DNA of 64,000 bases from Pseudomonadota bacterium (GCA_021843755.1 JAKBWB010000005.1:62001-126000); one strand, 5' to 3'. Counted from the stretch's first letter, positions 26,896 to 41,116 are shown. Numbers and translations are program-made. Notes: a model not told the origin generated them from the sequence alone.

Positions 26896-27911
26896 TCCGC
26901 GAACGCGCACACCTCACGCAGCACCGCCGTGGCGAACGCGCCGCGCGTCAGGTCAAACTCGAGCACCACGGCCCCGGGCTCGAGGTGGGCGCGCAGCTCG
27001 CGCACCGCCAAGCGCAGACTGCGCCGCTGCGGTTCCATGCCGGCCGCCTCGATCAGCCCACACGCTCGGGAATACCCGCCGGCCACGCGCGTCTCGAGTT
27101 CCAGCACCGCGCCGGACGAGCCCGGCGAGCCACGCCCCCACAACGGACCGGTAGGGTGAATCTCGAGGCGCTCGGCACGCCGGCGCAGCGTCTCATCGAG
27201 CGCCTCGACCGCGAAATGACTCCCGCGTCCATCGAGGATGGCGCGATCCCCCGGCTGCAATGTCTCCCAGCACCCTTGGCGCACACGCTCGGCGAGCACC
27301 GCGTTGAACACCAAACTGCGCGCGGCGGAGAGCACGAAGCCTCGCTCGTCCCCCCGCAACGCGCCGGGATCCCCGGGCAGGTCCCGCAGGTTCGATCCGT
27401 GGCGCCCGAAGCGCTGCGGTCCGAAATAGTTCGGGACACCGCGGGCGCGGATGGCGCGCAGGCGCGCATCGAGGGCTTCGGTGCGAGGCTCCAGACCGCG
27501 GACACGGATGCGGAAGCGGTTGCCCGCGAGCGCCCCGCGCGGGAGCTTGCGCGCGTGGGCATGGGCCTCGAGCACCTCGAAACCCTCGGCCCCGGCGCCC
27601 GGCCACTCGCCCGCCGCCCGCCCGCGGCGCGGTACGGTGAACCATTGCACCGCCACGGCATGCCGGTCCTTCAGCCCCGCATAACCAACCTCGAATGGAC
27701 GGCAGCCGGCCAGGCCCGCGAGCTCGCGCGCCACCCACAGAGTGTTGGCCTCACGCTTGCGCACCTTCAACAGCACATGCTCGCCGGCGCCGGCCGGCTC
27801 GAAGCCGAGCACCTCTTCGACGTGAAAGTCCTGCGGCTCCAGGCGCAACCGCCCCTGCCCGAGGGGCTCCCCGAGCGCGCGCGGGGGCGCCAGGGCCGGC
27901 TCAACCTGCAT
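26874..27911 (-). CDS. truD: tRNA pseudouridine synthase TruD
   Basis: Makes pseudouridine 13 in tRNA-Glu. The catalytic Asp is in [19 protein letters not shown]. The N-terminal part [20 protein letters not shown] and the conserved [18 protein letters not shown] segment confirm TruD. Length is 345 residues, using the ATG at 27911, which overlaps ispF by 11 bases. Its 3' end overlaps the convergent Smr gene by 22 bases, so antisense pairing of the two mRNAs is possible. Confidence 0.95.
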   Translation of the reverse strand: MQVEPALAPPRALGEPLGQGRLRLEPQDFHVEEVLGFEPAGAGEHVLLKVRKREANTLWVARELAGLAGCRPFEVGYAGLKDRHAVAVQWFTVPRRGRAAGEWPGAGAEGFEVLEAHAHARKLPRGALAGNRFRIRVRGLEPRTEALDARLRAIRARGVPNYFGPQRFGRHGSNLRDLPGDPGALRGDERGFVLSAARSLVFNAVLAERVRQGCWETLQPGDRAILDGRGSHFAVEALDETLRRRAERLEIHPTGPLWGRGSPGSSGAVLELETRVAGGYSRACGLIEAAGMEPQRRSLRLAVRELRAHLEPGAVVLEFDLTRGAFATAVLREVCAFADQEEIST

Positions 27912-28377
27912 CGAGCAGCAGCACGACCGCCTGGGCGGCGATACCTTCGGCACGGCCGAGAAAGCCCAGCTTCTCGGTCGTGGTGGCCTTCACGTTGACC
28001 GCCTCGGGCGCCACCTCGAGCAGCTCGGCCAGACGGGCGCGGATGCGCGCGCGCACCGGCCCGATCTTGGGCCGCTCCGCGAGCACCGTCACATCGGCAT
28101 TGCCGACACGCAGGCCGCGCTCCCCGAGCATCCGCATCACCGCGCGCACGAATCCGCTGCTGTCGGCGCCCTGCCAGCGCGGATCACTGTCCTTGAAGTG
28201 CTGGCCGATATCGCCGAGGCCGGCGGCCCCGAGCAGCGCATCGGTCAACGCATGCAGCACCACGTCGCCATCGGAGTGCGCGAGCACGCCGTGACTGTGC
28301 GCGACACGCACCCCGCCGAGCATCACGTGCTCGCCGGGGCCAAAGGCGTGCACATCGAACCCCGAACCGATTCTCAT
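27901..28377 (-). CDS. ispF: 2-C-methyl-D-erythritol 2,4-cyclodiphosphate synthase
   Basis: Fifth step of the MEP isoprenoid pathway. [20 protein letters not shown] contains the DVH metal motif; [20 protein letters not shown] contains the second His region. The end includes [20 protein letters not shown]. It has 158 residues, the normal size. It overlaps ispD by 4 bases. With dxr and uppS elsewhere in the window, several isoprenoid steps lie on this strand. Confidence 0.97.
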   Translation of the reverse strand: MRIGSGFDVHAFGPGEHVMLGGVRVAHSHGVLAHSDGDVVLHALTDALLGAAGLGDIGQHFKDSDPRWQGADSSGFVRAVMRMLGERGLRVGNADVTVLAERPKIGPVRARIRARLAELLEVAPEAVNVKATTTEKLGFLGRAEGIAAQAVVLLLDAG

Positions 28378-29054
28378 GTCCTGCACTCCAGCAATGCCGC
28401 GGCAATGGTCAGATCCGCCGCGCTGGTGATCTTCAGATTCGCGGCCGAGCCCGCCACCAGCTGCGGATGCGCGCCGCGCCACTCGATGGCCTGCGCCTCG
28501 TCGGTCGGCCGCTGGCCGGCCGCGTGCGCCCGATCGAGCGCCTCGCGCAACGCACCGTAGCGGAACATCTGCGGCGTGAGCGCCCGCCACAGTCCGCGGC
28601 GATCGACCGTCTCGCGCGCACAGCCGCTCGCATCGGCGCGCTTGAGCGTGTCGGCCGCGGGTGTGGCCAACAGCCCGCCCACCGGATGCGCCTCGAGCTC
28701 CCCGAGCAGCCGATCGAGATCCGTGCGCGCGAGGCACGGTCGGGCGGCGTCATGCACCAACACCCAATCGGCCTCGCCGGCGCGCCCCGCCAGGGCGGCG
28801 AGGCCGTTGCGCACCGAATGGCTGCGCTCGGCGCCCCCAGCGGCCGTCATCACCCCCGGCGGCGCGATGTCGCTCCAGTACGGATCGCCCGCGGCAAGCG
28901 CCACCACGGCGCCGGCGCAGCGCGCATCGCCGAGGAAGGGCGCAAGCGCCCACTCGATGACCGTGCGGCCGCACAGCGGCGCATATTGCTTGGGCCGCTG
29001 CGCACCGAACCGGCGGCCAATGCCGGCGGCGGGCATCACCAACCAGTAGCGCAT
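28374..29054 (-). CDS. ispD: 2-C-methyl-D-erythritol 4-phosphate cytidylyltransferase
   Basis: Third step of the MEP pathway, making CDP-ME from CTP and MEP. The nucleotide-binding N-terminus is [20 protein letters not shown], and [18 protein letters not shown] carries the conserved HDAARP motif. [11 protein letters not shown] lies in the C-terminal part. Length 226 residues. It starts 4 bases after ftsB and overlaps ispF, reproducing the conserved ftsB-ispD-ispF order. CTP supply comes from pyrG two genes upstream. Confidence 0.97.
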   Translation of the reverse strand: MRYWLVMPAAGIGRRFGAQRPKQYAPLCGRTVIEWALAPFLGDARCAGAVVALAAGDPYWSDIAPPGVMTAAGGAERSHSVRNGLAALAGRAGEADWVLVHDAARPCLARTDLDRLLGELEAHPVGGLLATPAADTLKRADASGCARETVDRRGLWRALTPQMFRYGALREALDRAHAAGQRPTDEAQAIEWRGAHPQLVAGSAANLKITSAADLTIAAALLECRT

Positions 29055-29058
29055 GAAA

Positions 29059-29358
29059 TCAGTGGCTCGGCCGCGGCGGGAAGCGCGGCGGCTCGACCAC
29101 CATGTAGAAGGTTTCGTGCGGACCGATCATGCCGAGCTCGCTGCGCGCCCGCTCCTCGATGGCACCGGTGCCGGATTTGAGGTTCGCCACTTCGGCCGCC
29201 AGGCGCGCATTGCGCTGAACCAGGCGGTGATCGAGTTTTTCCTGCGCGGCCACGGCGTGCTCCAGCCGGTACACCGAGCGCACGCCCTGACTCGAGACCC
29301 ACAGGCGGTACTGCAGCAGCAGCAGCACGGCAAGCATGGCGGCGGCAAGTAGCTTCAT
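29059..29358 (-). CDS. ftsB: Cell division protein FtsB
   Basis: Small bitopic divisome protein that joins FtsL and FtsQ. At 99 residues it has one N-terminal membrane segment (MKLLAAAMLAVLLLLQYRLW) and a coiled-coil (VYRLEHAVAAQEKLDHRLVQ, RNARLAAEVANLK). The end GTGAIEERARSELGMI then GPHETFYMVV is the conserved FtsB motif. It normally follows eno; here it follows kdsA directly, 54 bases away. Confidence 0.94.
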   Translation of the reverse strand: MKLLAAAMLAVLLLLQYRLWVSSQGVRSVYRLEHAVAAQEKLDHRLVQRNARLAAEVANLKSGTGAIEERARSELGMIGPHETFYMVVEPPRFPPRPSH

Positions 29359-29412
29359 GAGTAGGCGCCCTGACCTGACAGCTTACGAGCCCCCGTGCCA
29401 CGGAGCAACTGT

Positions 29413-30264
29413 TCAGCCGTCCTGCCGCGCACCGAGCAGCGACTCCTCGAAGGGGCGCGACTTGGCGGCCGCGTCCAGGTCCTTCAGGGTCCGCAGCAGC
29501 GGCTCGATGCGATCGAGCGGCCAGGCATTCGGTCCGTCGGAAAGCGCCCGGGCCGGATCGGGGTGTGTCTCGAGGAACACGCCGGCGACGCCGGCGGCCA
29601 CCGCCGCGCGCGCCAGCACCGGCACGAACTCCCGCTGCCCGCCGGAGCTCGCACCGCGCCCGCCCGGCAGCTGCACCGAGTGGGTGGCGTCGAAGATGAC
29701 CGGGCAGCCGCACTCGCGCATCACGGCGAGCGAGCGCATGTCGGCGACCAGGTTGTTGTAACCGAAGGAGAATCCCCGCTCGCAGACCATGATGGCATCG
29801 TTGCCCGTGGAGCGGGCCTTGTCGACCACGTTGCGCATCTCCCACGGGGAGAGGAACTGGCCCTTCTTGATGTTGACCGGCTTGCCGCACCCGGCCACCG
29901 CCAGAATGAAATTGGTCTGGCGGCACAGGAACGCCGGGGTCTGCAGCACATCAACGACCGCGGCGACTTCCCGCAGCGGGGTGTCCTCGTGCACATCGGT
30001 GAGCACCGGCACCTGGAACGTGCGCCGCACGCCCTCGAGCACCTTCAGACCCCGCTCGAGCCCCGGACCGCGATAGCTGCCCCGCGAGGAGCGGTTGGCC
30101 TTGTCGAAGGAGCACTTGAACACGAACGGCAGGCCGAGCGCACCGGTGAGGGCCTTGAGGCGCCCCGCGACCTCCTGGGTCAGCGTCTCGCTCTCGATGA
30201 CGCACGGTCCGGCGATGACGAGCAGCGGTTGATCGAGTCCGATTGTCGCGCCGGCGAGCCGCAT
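29413..30264 (-). CDS. kdsA: 3-deoxy-8-phosphooctulonate synthase (Kdo-8-phosphate synthase)
   Basis: Joins arabinose 5-phosphate and phosphoenolpyruvate to make Kdo-8-P for the lipopolysaccharide inner core. It includes [20 protein letters not shown], the [12 protein letters not shown] segment and [12 protein letters not shown]. The first strand reads [10 protein letters not shown]: a Cys stands where E. coli KdsA has Asn, which is the mark of metal-dependent Kdo8P synthases. Length 283 residues. It starts 6 bases after pyrG. Confidence 0.95.
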   Translation of the reverse strand: MRLAGATIGLDQPLLVIAGPCVIESETLTQEVAGRLKALTGALGLPFVFKCSFDKANRSSRGSYRGPGLERGLKVLEGVRRTFQVPVLTDVHEDTPLREVAAVVDVLQTPAFLCRQTNFILAVAGCGKPVNIKKGQFLSPWEMRNVVDKARSTGNDAIMVCERGFSFGYNNLVADMRSLAVMRECGCPVIFDATHSVQLPGGRGASSGGQREFVPVLARAAVAAGVAGVFLETHPDPARALSDGPNAWPLDRIEPLLRTLKDLDAAAKSRPFEESLLGARQDG

Positions 30265-30270
30265 GGGTGC

Positions 30271-33394
<3,124 letters not shown>

Positions 33395-33413
33395 CGCACC
33401 GGCCCCGCCCTGC

Positions 33414-34379
33414 TCACGATGAGCTCTCCCCGAAGACGCCGAAGCCGGCGATGCGCGCATCGCGCGCGCGGCGCACGGCCTCGATCGGCTGGGCCTCGAG
33501 CGCCTCGAGGTGGCGCAGAACCGCGGCCTTGAGCGCTGCGGCCATGGCAACCGGATCGCGGTGCGCCCCGCCCAGGGGCTCTTCGATGACCTCATCGACC
33601 AGGGCCAGGCGCCTGAGCTGCTCGGCCGTCATGTTCAGCGCCTCCGCCGCCGCCTCGCGCTTGTCCTGGCTCTTCCACAGGATCGAGGCGCATCCTTCCG
33701 GCGAGATCACCGAGTAGGTGCTGTACTGCAGCATCAACAGCCGATCGCAGACCCCGATGGCGAGCGCCCCGCCCGAGCCGCCCTCCCCGGTGACCACCGT
33801 GACGATGGGCACATTGAGCACGGACATCTCGAGCAGGTTGCGCGCGATCGCCTCGCTCTGCCCGCGCTCCTCGGCGCCGACCCCCGGATAGGCCCCCTGG
33901 GTGTCGATCAGCGTCAGCAGCGGCAGAGCGAATCGCTCGGCGAGGTGCATCAGCCGCAGCGCCTTGCGATAGCCCTCCGGCCGCGGCATGCCGTAATTGC
34001 GCCGCACACGCTCCTTGGTGTCGCGGCCCTTCTGGTGGCCGATGATCATGATCGGCCGCCCGTCGATGCGCGCCACGCCGCCGACGATCGCCGCATCGTC
34101 GGCATACATGCGATCACCGTGCAGCTCGTGAAACTCGGTGCAGATCGCGCCGATGTAATCGAGCGTGTACGGCCGGTGCGGATGGCGTGCCAGCTGCGTG
34201 ATCTGCCAGGGCGTGAGGCTCGCGAAGATGCTGACGGTCAACTGGCGGCTCTTGGCCTGCAGCCGGCCGATCTCCTCCTTGATGTTGACTTCCTGGTCGC
34301 TGGTGACATGTTTGAGCTCCTCGATCTTCGCTTCGAGCTCGGCGATGGGCTGTTCGAAATCGAGAAAGGCGACGGCCAT
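33414..34379 (-). CDS. accA: Acetyl-CoA carboxylase carboxyltransferase subunit alpha
   Basis: Half of the carboxyltransferase making malonyl-CoA for fatty acids. It starts [20 protein letters not shown] and includes [39 protein letters not shown] and [20 protein letters not shown], the oxyanion-forming loops. At 321 residues it is of normal length. It lies 72 bases after dnaE, as in E. coli, tying fatty-acid initiation to the lipid A genes upstream. Confidence 0.97.
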   Translation of the reverse strand: MAVAFLDFEQPIAELEAKIEELKHVTSDQEVNIKEEIGRLQAKSRQLTVSIFASLTPWQITQLARHPHRPYTLDYIGAICTEFHELHGDRMYADDAAIVGGVARIDGRPIMIIGHQKGRDTKERVRRNYGMPRPEGYRKALRLMHLAERFALPLLTLIDTQGAYPGVGAEERGQSEAIARNLLEMSVLNVPIVTVVTGEGGSGGALAIGVCDRLLMLQYSTYSVISPEGCASILWKSQDKREAAAEALNMTAEQLRRLALVDEVIEEPLGGAHRDPVAMAAALKAAVLRHLEALEAQPIEAVRRARDARIAGFGVFGESSS

Positions 34380-34451
34380 GCGCTGTTCCGCGGTAATCTG
34401 CAGCTGGGCGCGAGCGTACGGGCCCGGACAGCGAGGTGCAAGCGCCGGGCG

Positions 34452-37400
34452 CTAGTGCCCGTCGGCCGAGCGCTGCGGTCCCTCGGGGCTCGCAGCGTAG
34501 AGCACCTTGATCGCCGCGGCGCCGAGCAGCTCCTCGAGCGCCGTGATCAGCTGCGCGGCCGGCCGCACGCTCCACTGCGGCGCCAGCGCGAGCAGGCCGC
34601 GCTCGCGACGGGTCGAGTACTCGATGACGATCGGACAGGGTCCGGGCCGGAACCGCTCGAGCAGTTGCGCCAGCCGGTCCTGCAGCGCCGCGCCGGCATG
34701 GGCCGGCCAGCGCAGCACGATGCGCCGGGCCTGCTGCTCGCACACCTGGGTCAGATCGCTCAATCGGCGCACCGTGAGCCGCCACGCGTCCGCGAACTCA
34801 TCGAACCGCAGCTGCCCCTCGGCGAGCACCAGCGCGTCCTTGACGATCAGCTCGCGGTATGTCTGGTACTGCTCCTCGAACAGACTCGCTTCCAGCCGGC
34901 CGGTGGCGTCATCGAGCGTCACGATCACCCGCGGTCCGCGCTTGCGCACCTCGTCGATCAACCCGGCCACGCTCACCGCACGGGCGGCGCGGGCGCGCCC
35001 GCCCTCCATGCCCCCGGCGGGGCGATCTGCAACCAGAGCGCCGATGCGGTGGCTCACCACATGCTGCAGCAACGCCTCGAGCGCGCCGATCGGATGGCCG
35101 GTGAGATACAACCCGAGCGTGTCGCGCTCCCCGGCCAGGCGCTTGGACTGCGGCCACTCCCGCACCTCGGCCGCGCGCGGCGCCGCGGCGCTCGCCGCGC
35201 TCTGCCCGGGCGCGAGCCCGAACAGATCGTCCTGGCCGGCGCGACTCGCCTTGGAGTTCTGCTCCCCGAGCTGCATCGCCGCCGGCAAGCGCTCCATCAG
35301 CGCGGCACGGCTCGCACCGAGGGCATCGAGACTTCCCGAGCGCAGCAGCGCCTCGAGCACCCGCCGGTTGAGCTTCTGCAGGTCGAGCCGGCGGCACAGA
35401 TCCTCGAGCGAGGCGAACGGCCCGTGCGCCTCGCGCTCGGCGATCAGCGTCTCGGCCGCGCCCCGGCCGACGCCGCGGATGGCGCCGAGCCCGTAGCGTA
35501 TGGCGCGCCCCTCGGCGGTAAACGGATACTGCGAGGTGTTGACGTCGGGCGGCAGCACCGTGAGGTCCATCTCGGCGCATTCGCGGATCAGGATGACGAC
35601 CTTGTCGGTATGATCCATGTCCGCCGAGAGCATCGCGGCCATGAACTGCGCGGGATAGTGCGCCTTGAGGTAGGCGGTCTGATAGGACAGCAGCGCGTAC
35701 GCGGCGGCGTGCGATTTGTTGAAACCGTAGCCGGCGAACTTCTCCATCTGATCGAAGATCGCGTTGGCGACGGGCCCGTCGATGCCGCGCGCGGCGGCGC
35801 CCGCGACGAACACGCTGCGCTGCTTGGCCATCTCCTCGGGCTTCTTCTTGCCCATGGCACGGCGCAGCAGGTCGGCGCCGCCGAGCGTGTAGCCGGCCAG
35901 CCGCTGGGCGATCTGCATCACCTGTTCCTGATAGACGAACACCCCGTAGGTGACCCCGAGCACTTCTTTCATGTCCGGGTGCAGATACTCGGGCTGTTTG
36001 CCGTGCTTGCAGGCAACATACTCCGGAATCAGCTCCATGGGGCCCGGCCTGAACAGCGCCCCGAGGGCGATCAGGTCCTCGAACCGATCGGGCTTGGCAT
36101 CCTTCAGCAGCCGCTGCATGCCGCTCGATTCGAACTGGAAGACCGCCACGGTCCGGGCCTTCGTCAGCACCCGCTCATAGGTGGCCGGGTCATCGAGGGG
36201 GATCTTGCCGATATCGAGCGGCGCCTCGCCCGCCTGCGCGCGCAGCGCATTGATCGACTTGACCGCCCAATCGATGATGGTGAGCGTGCGCAGGCCGAGA
36301 AAATCGAACTTCACCAGTCCGGCGGCCTCGACATCGTCCTTGTCGAACTGCGTCACGACGCTGCCGCCCTCGGCATCGCAGTACAGGGGCGCGAAGTCGG
36401 TCAGCACCGAGGGTGCGATGACCACGCCCCCGGCATGCATCCCGGCGTTGCGGGTCAGACCTTCCAGTGAGCGCGCAAGATCGATCAGCCCGCGCACCTC
36501 ATCCTCGCGCTCGTAGAGCTGCCTGAGTTCCGGCTCCTTCGCGAGGGCTTCATCGAGCGTGATACCGAGTTCGAACGGAATGAGCTTGGCGATCTTGTCG
36601 ACGTAGCCGTAGCTCATGCCGAGCACACGCCCGGTATCGCGCACCACGGCCTTCGCCGCCATGGTGCCGTAGGTGATGATCTGCGAGACGCGCTCCCGCC
36701 CGTAGCGCTCGGCGACGTACTCGATCACGCGATCGCGCCCTTCCATGCAGAAATCGACGTCGAAGTCGGGCATGGAAACGCGCTCGGGATTGAGGAAGCG
36801 CTCGAACAGCAGATCGTAGCGCAGCGGATCGAGGTCGGTGATGCCGAGGCTGTAGGCGACCAGCGAGCCGGCGCCCGAGCCTCGCCCCGGGCCGACCGGT
36901 ACACCGTGCTCCCGCGCCCAGCGGATGAAGTCCGCGACGATCAGGAAGTACCCGGCGAAGCCCATCTGACAGATGACCTCGAGTTCCGAGTGCAGGCGCT
37001 CGCGGTAGGCCGCGGTTGCGCCGTACGGCGCGGGCGCCGGCTCCACGTCGCTCGCCCCCCCGCCGGCGCCGTCCTGCGGCCGAGCCGCTTGCGCCTCCGT
37101 CAGCCCATTGTCCTGCAGCCGCCGCTGCAATCCGGCGGCGGCCTGCCCGCGCAGGAAATCCTCGGCGCTGCCCTCGCCCGGCACCGGATAAGCCGGCAGG
37201 CGCGGCCGACCGAGCTCGAGCACCAGCGCGGTGCGCCGCGCGATCTCGACGGCGTTCGCGAGCGCCTCGGGAATGTCGGCGAAGCGCTCGGCCATCTGCG
37301 CGGCGGTCCGCAGGAACTGCTCGGGCGTGTAGCGGCGAGGACGGGTGGGATCGGCAAGCTGCCTGCCCTCATGGATGCAGACGCGTGCCTCGTGCGATTC

Positions 37401-38030
37401 GAAGTCCTCGGGCCTGAGGAAACGCACGTCGTTGGTGGCCACCACGGGCACGCCGTGGCGCGCAGCCAGATCGAGCGCCGCGCCGATGTAGGCCTCCTCC
37501 GCCGCTCGGCCGAGCCGCTGCAGCTCGAGGTAGTACCGATCCGGCAGCAGTGTCTGCCAGTGCTCGAGGGCGACCCGCGCATCGTGCTCACGCCCGTTGA
37601 CGAGCGCACGGCCCACGTCTCCCTCGGCAGCGCAGGACAGCCCGATCAGTCCGGCCAGATTCTCCGGCGTCAGCCACTCGCGCAGAATCGTCGGCACGCC
37701 GCGCTGCTGGCCCTCCAGATATGCGCGGCTGACCAGGCGCGTCACGTTGCGGTAGCCGTCCTGCGATTGGCACAGCAGAGTCAGTCGGCTCAGGGGCTGA
37801 TGCTCGCCGCTTTCGCGCACCAGCAGATCGACTCCGATCACCGGCTGCACGCCGCGCGCGAGCGCGGCGCGATAGAACTTGACCATCGCGAACAGGTTGC
37901 TCTGATCGGTCACCGCCACGGCCGGCATGCCCGCGGCGGCCACCGCCTCGATCAGCTGCGGCACGCGCACGACGCTGTCGCGCAGCGAATACTCGGTGTG
38001 CAGGCGCAGATGGACGAACTCGGCGGCCAT
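34452..38030 (-). CDS. dnaE: DNA polymerase III subunit alpha
   Basis: Replicative polymerase catalytic subunit, 1192 residues. An N-terminal PHP domain (FVHLRLHTEYSLRDSVVRVP) is followed by the polymerase core; catalytic Asp residues lie in MPDFDVDFCMEGRDRVIEY. Finger and palm segments include GRGSGAGSLVAYSLGITDLD and GYGFNKSHAAAYALLSYQTA. The helix-hairpin-helix and OB-fold follow at the C-terminus. ATG at 38030 begins MAAEFVHLRLHTEYSL. It lies 5 bases after rnhB. Confidence 0.97.
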   Translation of the reverse strand: MAAEFVHLRLHTEYSLRDSVVRVPQLIEAVAAAGMPAVAVTDQSNLFAMVKFYRAALARGVQPVIGVDLLVRESGEHQPLSRLTLLCQSQDGYRNVTRLVSRAYLEGQQRGVPTILREWLTPENLAGLIGLSCAAEGDVGRALVNGREHDARVALEHWQTLLPDRYYLELQRLGRAAEEAYIGAALDLAARHGVPVVATNDVRFLRPEDFESHEARVCIHEGRQLADPTRPRRYTPEQFLRTAAQMAERFADIPEALANAVEIARRTALVLELGRPRLPAYPVPGEGSAEDFLRGQAAAGLQRRLQDNGLTEAQAARPQDGAGGGASDVEPAPAPYGATAAYRERLHSELEVICQMGFAGYFLIVADFIRWAREHGVPVGPGRGSGAGSLVAYSLGITDLDPLRYDLLFERFLNPERVSMPDFDVDFCMEGRDRVIEYVAERYGRERVSQIITYGTMAAKAVVRDTGRVLGMSYGYVDKIAKLIPFELGITLDEALAKEPELRQLYEREDEVRGLIDLARSLEGLTRNAGMHAGGVVIAPSVLTDFAPLYCDAEGGSVVTQFDKDDVEAAGLVKFDFLGLRTLTIIDWAVKSINALRAQAGEAPLDIGKIPLDDPATYERVLTKARTVAVFQFESSGMQRLLKDAKPDRFEDLIALGALFRPGPMELIPEYVACKHGKQPEYLHPDMKEVLGVTYGVFVYQEQVMQIAQRLAGYTLGGADLLRRAMGKKKPEEMAKQRSVFVAGAAARGIDGPVANAIFDQMEKFAGYGFNKSHAAAYALLSYQTAYLKAHYPAQFMAAMLSADMDHTDKVVILIRECAEMDLTVLPPDVNTSQYPFTAEGRAIRYGLGAIRGVGRGAAETLIAEREAHGPFASLEDLCRRLDLQKLNRRVLEALLRSGSLDALGASRAALMERLPAAMQLGEQNSKASRAGQDDLFGLAPGQSAASAAAPRAAEVREWPQSKRLAGERDTLGLYLTGHPIGALEALLQHVVSHRIGALVADRPAGGMEGGRARAARAVSVAGLIDEVRKRGPRVIVTLDDATGRLEASLFEEQYQTYRELIVKDALVLAEGQLRFDEFADAWRLTVRRLSDLTQVCEQQARRIVLRWPAHAGAALQDRLAQLLERFRPGPCPIVIEYSTRRERGLLALAPQWSVRPAAQLITALEELLGAAAIKVLYAASPEGPQRSADGH

Positions 38031-38035
38031 GGCGC

Positions 38036-38692
38036 TCAGGCTCGGCGCGGGCGGATTTGCCCCCGAGCCGCACGGTCGGATGCGGCCGCGAGCTGCGCCG
38101 CCGCCGCGCGCACCGGCGCGAACGACAGGCGATGCTCGCTCGAGGGTCCGAGTCTGCGCAGCGCCTCGAGGTGCGCCGCCGTGCCATATCCCTTGTGGCG
38201 CGCGAAGCCGTAGCCGGGGTGATGGCCCTCGAGCACGCGCATCAGCGCGTCGCGATGCGTCTTGGCGAGAATCGAGGCGGCGCTGATGGCCGGCACGAGC
38301 GCATCGCCGCCGATGATGGTCTCGACCGTGCAGCCAAGGTCGCCCAGCTGCGGCGCGCGGTTGCCGTCGATGCACACGTGCGCCGGCCGCACGGCAAGGG
38401 CCAGCAACGCCCGGCGCATCGCCAACAGCGTCGCCTGCAGAATGTTGAGCGTGTCGATTTCCCCGCGATCGGCGCTGCCGATCGCCCAGGCACGCGCGCG
38501 CGCGCGAATGAGCGGCGCGAGGCGCTCGCGCTGCGGCTCGCTCAAGCGCTTGGAGTCCTCGAGTCCGTCGATGGGACGGGACGGATCGAGAATCACCGCC
38601 GCGGCCACCACCGGCCCGGCGAGCGGGCCGCGGCCGGCCTCATCGACGCCCGCGACCGGCTCGGGCCGCACGCGCGCATGCGCGCCGCTCAT
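38036..38692 (-). CDS. rnhB: Ribonuclease HII
   Basis: Removes ribonucleotides from DNA-RNA hybrids. The catalytic signature is [20 protein letters not shown], then DSKRLSE, and the third Asp in [26 protein letters not shown] carries the fourth conserved site. At 218 residues it is normal length; the last 25 are basic. ATG overlaps the lpxB stop by 4 bases. lpxB-rnhB-dnaE is the conserved order. Confidence 0.96.
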   Translation of the reverse strand: MSGAHARVRPEPVAGVDEAGRGPLAGPVVAAAVILDPSRPIDGLEDSKRLSEPQRERLAPLIRARARAWAIGSADRGEIDTLNILQATLLAMRRALLALAVRPAHVCIDGNRAPQLGDLGCTVETIIGGDALVPAISAASILAKTHRDALMRVLEGHHPGYGFARHKGYGTAAHLEALRRLGPSSEHRLSFAPVRAAAAQLAAASDRAARGQIRPRRA

Positions 38693-39900
38693 GCGGCCTC
38701 GCCGCTTGCGCCCCGCTCCGTCAGGCGCACGATGGCGTCCGCGGCGCGCTGCGCCCCGCCGCGACGCAACTCGCGATGGATCCGATCGAACTCGACCGCC
38801 AGCCTCCCGCGGTAGTCGGCGTCCTCCAGGCGCTCGAGCAGCGCCGCGCCCAGCGCCGCGCCACTGACCTGCCGTTGAAAGAACTCGGGCACGAATGCCC
38901 GGCCGAGCAACAGATTGGGTTGTGAAAAATACGGCACTTTCACCAGCCGTAATCTCCGCAGCGCGAACGTGGTCAGCGCGCCCAGGCGATACGCCACGAC
39001 CATCACCCGGCGCGAAAGCAAGGTCTCGAGTGTAGCGGTTCCGGAAGCCACGAGGGCACCGTCACAGGCGGCCAGCGCCCGCTGCGCCTGACCGTCGATC
39101 ACCATCACTTCTGGAGCATCAGGCACTTGTGACAACTTCCTCAGGAACGTCTCACGCGTGCGCGCACTCGCCATGGGCGCGACGAACCGTACCGCGGGCG
39201 CCCGCCGGGCGATCCAGGCCGCCGCCGCGGCAAAATCCGCCCCCAGCCGCTCAACCTCCCCCAGGCGACTGCCCGGCAGCAGTGCCACGACGGTCGCCTG
39301 CGGCGCAAGGCCCAGCGCGGCGCGCGCGCCGGCGCGGTCCACCTCCAGCGGTATCTGGTCGGCCAGCGGATGCCCGACGAACTCGGCCCGCACCCCGTGG
39401 CGGCTGTAGAAACCGGTCTCGAACGGCAGCAGACACAGCACCAGATCGCAGGCCCGGCCGATCTTGCGCACCCGGCTCTGCCGCCAGGCCCAGACCTGCG
39501 GGGCCACGTACTGCACGGTGGGAACACCACGCGCCCGCAGGCCCCGGGCCAGGCCCAGATTGAACGCGGGCGCATCGATGCCGATGAACACATCGGGCCG
39601 TGCCGCAACGAAGCGCCGCATGAGCGCGGAGCGCAGCCGGATCAGGCGCGGCAGATGCGGCAGCACTTCGGTGAAGCCCATGACGGCGAGCGTCTCGGCG
39701 TCCTCCCAAGCCTCACAGCCGGCGGCCTGCATCTTCGGCCCGGCGACCCCGAAGCACTGCAGCCGCCCGACCCGCTCGCGCAGGGCCGTGATCAGCGCCG
39801 CGCCCAGCTGGTCCCCGGAGGACTCGCCGGCCACAATCCCCACCCGCAACTGCGAGCGCGCGACGGCCGCCTGGGGCGGGCAGCCCGCCGGCTCGCTCAT
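38689..39900 (-). CDS. lpxB: Lipid-A-disaccharide synthase
   Basis: Glycosyltransferase joining UDP-2,3-diacylglucosamine and lipid X. It has [40 protein letters not shown] and [20 protein letters not shown], all LpxB hallmarks. Length 403 residues, slightly longer than E. coli LpxB. It overlaps both lpxA (4 bases) and rnhB (4 bases), so the lipid A genes are translationally linked. Confidence 0.96.
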   Translation of the reverse strand: MSEPAGCPPQAAVARSQLRVGIVAGESSGDQLGAALITALRERVGRLQCFGVAGPKMQAAGCEAWEDAETLAVMGFTEVLPHLPRLIRLRSALMRRFVAARPDVFIGIDAPAFNLGLARGLRARGVPTVQYVAPQVWAWRQSRVRKIGRACDLVLCLLPFETGFYSRHGVRAEFVGHPLADQIPLEVDRAGARAALGLAPQATVVALLPGSRLGEVERLGADFAAAAAWIARRAPAVRFVAPMASARTRETFLRKLSQVPDAPEVMVIDGQAQRALAACDGALVASGTATLETLLSRRVMVVAYRLGALTTFALRRLRLVKVPYFSQPNLLLGRAFVPEFFQRQVSGAALGAALLERLEDADYRGRLAVEFDRIHRELRRGGAQRAADAIVRLTERGASGEAA

Positions 39901-40667
39901 CGCACGACGCTGCGGCCGCTGTGGCGGATGAACTCGATGAACATCCTCACTTCAGGCTCCCCGGCGGCGACGGACTCGAGCCGCTCAAGCGCTTCGATCA
40001 GGCGCAGACCGCTGCGATAGACCACCCGGTAGGCCTCGCGAATGTGGCGAATCTGCGCCGGGGCGAACCCGCGCCGCTTCAGGCCCTCCGAATTGATCGC
40101 GTGCGGTACTGCCGGATTGCCCGCCACCATCACGTACGGAGGCACATCGCGGGTCACGATGGCCCCGCCGGCGAGAAAGGCGTGCGCGCCGACCTTGCTG
40201 AACTGATGCACGGCCGTCAGACCGCCGAGGATCGCCCAATCGCCGATCTCGACGTGGCCGCCGAGCGCGGCGCAGTTGGCGAACACCGTGTTGCTGCCGA
40301 CCGTGCAGTCGTGCGCCACATGCGCGTACGCCATGAACAGGTTGTCATTGCCGATGCGGGTGACACCCTCGGCATGCGCCGTGCCGCGATTGATCGTGGT
40401 GAACTCGCGGAACACGTTGCGGTCGCCGATCTCCAGCCGGGTCGGCTCGCCGCGATACTTCATGTCCTGCGGCGCCTCGCCGATCGATGCGAACTGGAAC
40501 AGGCGATTGTGCGCGCCGATCCGTGTCGGGCCGTTGATCACCACGTGCGGACCGACCACGGTGCCGGTGCCGATGGTGACATCGGCACCGATGACGCTGA
40601 AGGGACCTACCGTGACGTCGGGTGCGAGCTGCGCCCGCGGCGAGACCACGGCACGCGAGTCGATCAC
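39897..40667 (-). CDS. lpxA: UDP-N-acetylglucosamine acyltransferase LpxA
   Basis: First step of lipid A synthesis. A left-handed beta-helix of hexapeptide repeats is visible ([20 protein letters not shown]). [20 protein letters not shown] contains the catalytic His. C-terminal helical part [20 protein letters not shown]. At 256 residues it is the usual size. The GTG at 40667 ([14 protein letters not shown]) overlaps the fabZ stop as GTGA; the frame remains open upstream but that stretch overlaps fabZ. Confidence 0.96.
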   Translation of the reverse strand: MIDSRAVVSPRAQLAPDVTVGPFSVIGADVTIGTGTVVGPHVVINGPTRIGAHNRLFQFASIGEAPQDMKYRGEPTRLEIGDRNVFREFTTINRGTAHAEGVTRIGNDNLFMAYAHVAHDCTVGSNTVFANCAALGGHVEIGDWAILGGLTAVHQFSKVGAHAFLAGGAIVTRDVPPYVMVAGNPAVPHAINSEGLKRRGFAPAQIRHIREAYRVVYRSGLRLIEALERLESVAAGEPEVRMFIEFIRHSGRSVVR

Positions 40668-41116
40668 CGACCGGCCTCCGGAGTGACCATGATCTGCGCG
40701 TGCGCGACTTCCCCGGCGCCGACCCGGGCGCTGGTGGAGAAGCGCCAGATACCGCGCAGGCAGCGATCCAAGTTCGCCTCGAGAATGAGCTGATCGCCCG
40801 GCTCGACCGGCTTGCGGAAACGCGCGTTGTCGATGCCGACGAAGTAGAACCGACTGTCCTCGTGCGGGACCGTGTCGGAGCTGAGAAAAGTCAGGATCCC
40901 CGCGGTCTGCGCCAGGGCCTCGATGATGATCACCCCCGGCATGACCGGGCGGCCGGGGAAGTGCCCCGGAAAGAACGGCTCGTCGTACGTGACGTTCTTC
41001 AGGGCGCGGATGCTCTCTCCGGCATGCCACTCGAGCACTCGATCCACCAGCATGAACGGATAGCGATGCGGCAGCAGCCGCAGGATGGCATGAATGTCGA
41101 GCTGCGCTTCAGTCAT
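40664..41116 (-). CDS. fabZ: 3-hydroxyacyl-ACP dehydratase FabZ
   Basis: Dehydrates beta-hydroxyacyl-ACP; it competes with LpxA for hydroxyacyl-ACP, so its position between lpxD and lpxA balances fatty acid and lipid A flux. [17 protein letters not shown] and [20 protein letters not shown] hold the catalytic His and Glu. At 150 residues it is typical. The ATG overlaps lpxD by 8 bases. Confidence 0.97.
   Translation of the reverse strand: MTEAQLDIHAILRLLPHRYPFMLVDRVLEWHAGESIRALKNVTYDEPFFPGHFPGRPVMPGVIIIEALAQTAGILTFLSSDTVPHEDSRFYFVGIDNARFRKPVEPGDQLILEANLDRCLRGIWRFSTSARVGAGEVAHAQIMVTPEAGR

Noticed and set aside
33510-36470. A 986-codon plus-strand open frame
   Set aside because: Antisense to accA and dnaE, both certain genes. 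No signal, domain or ribosome site supports it.
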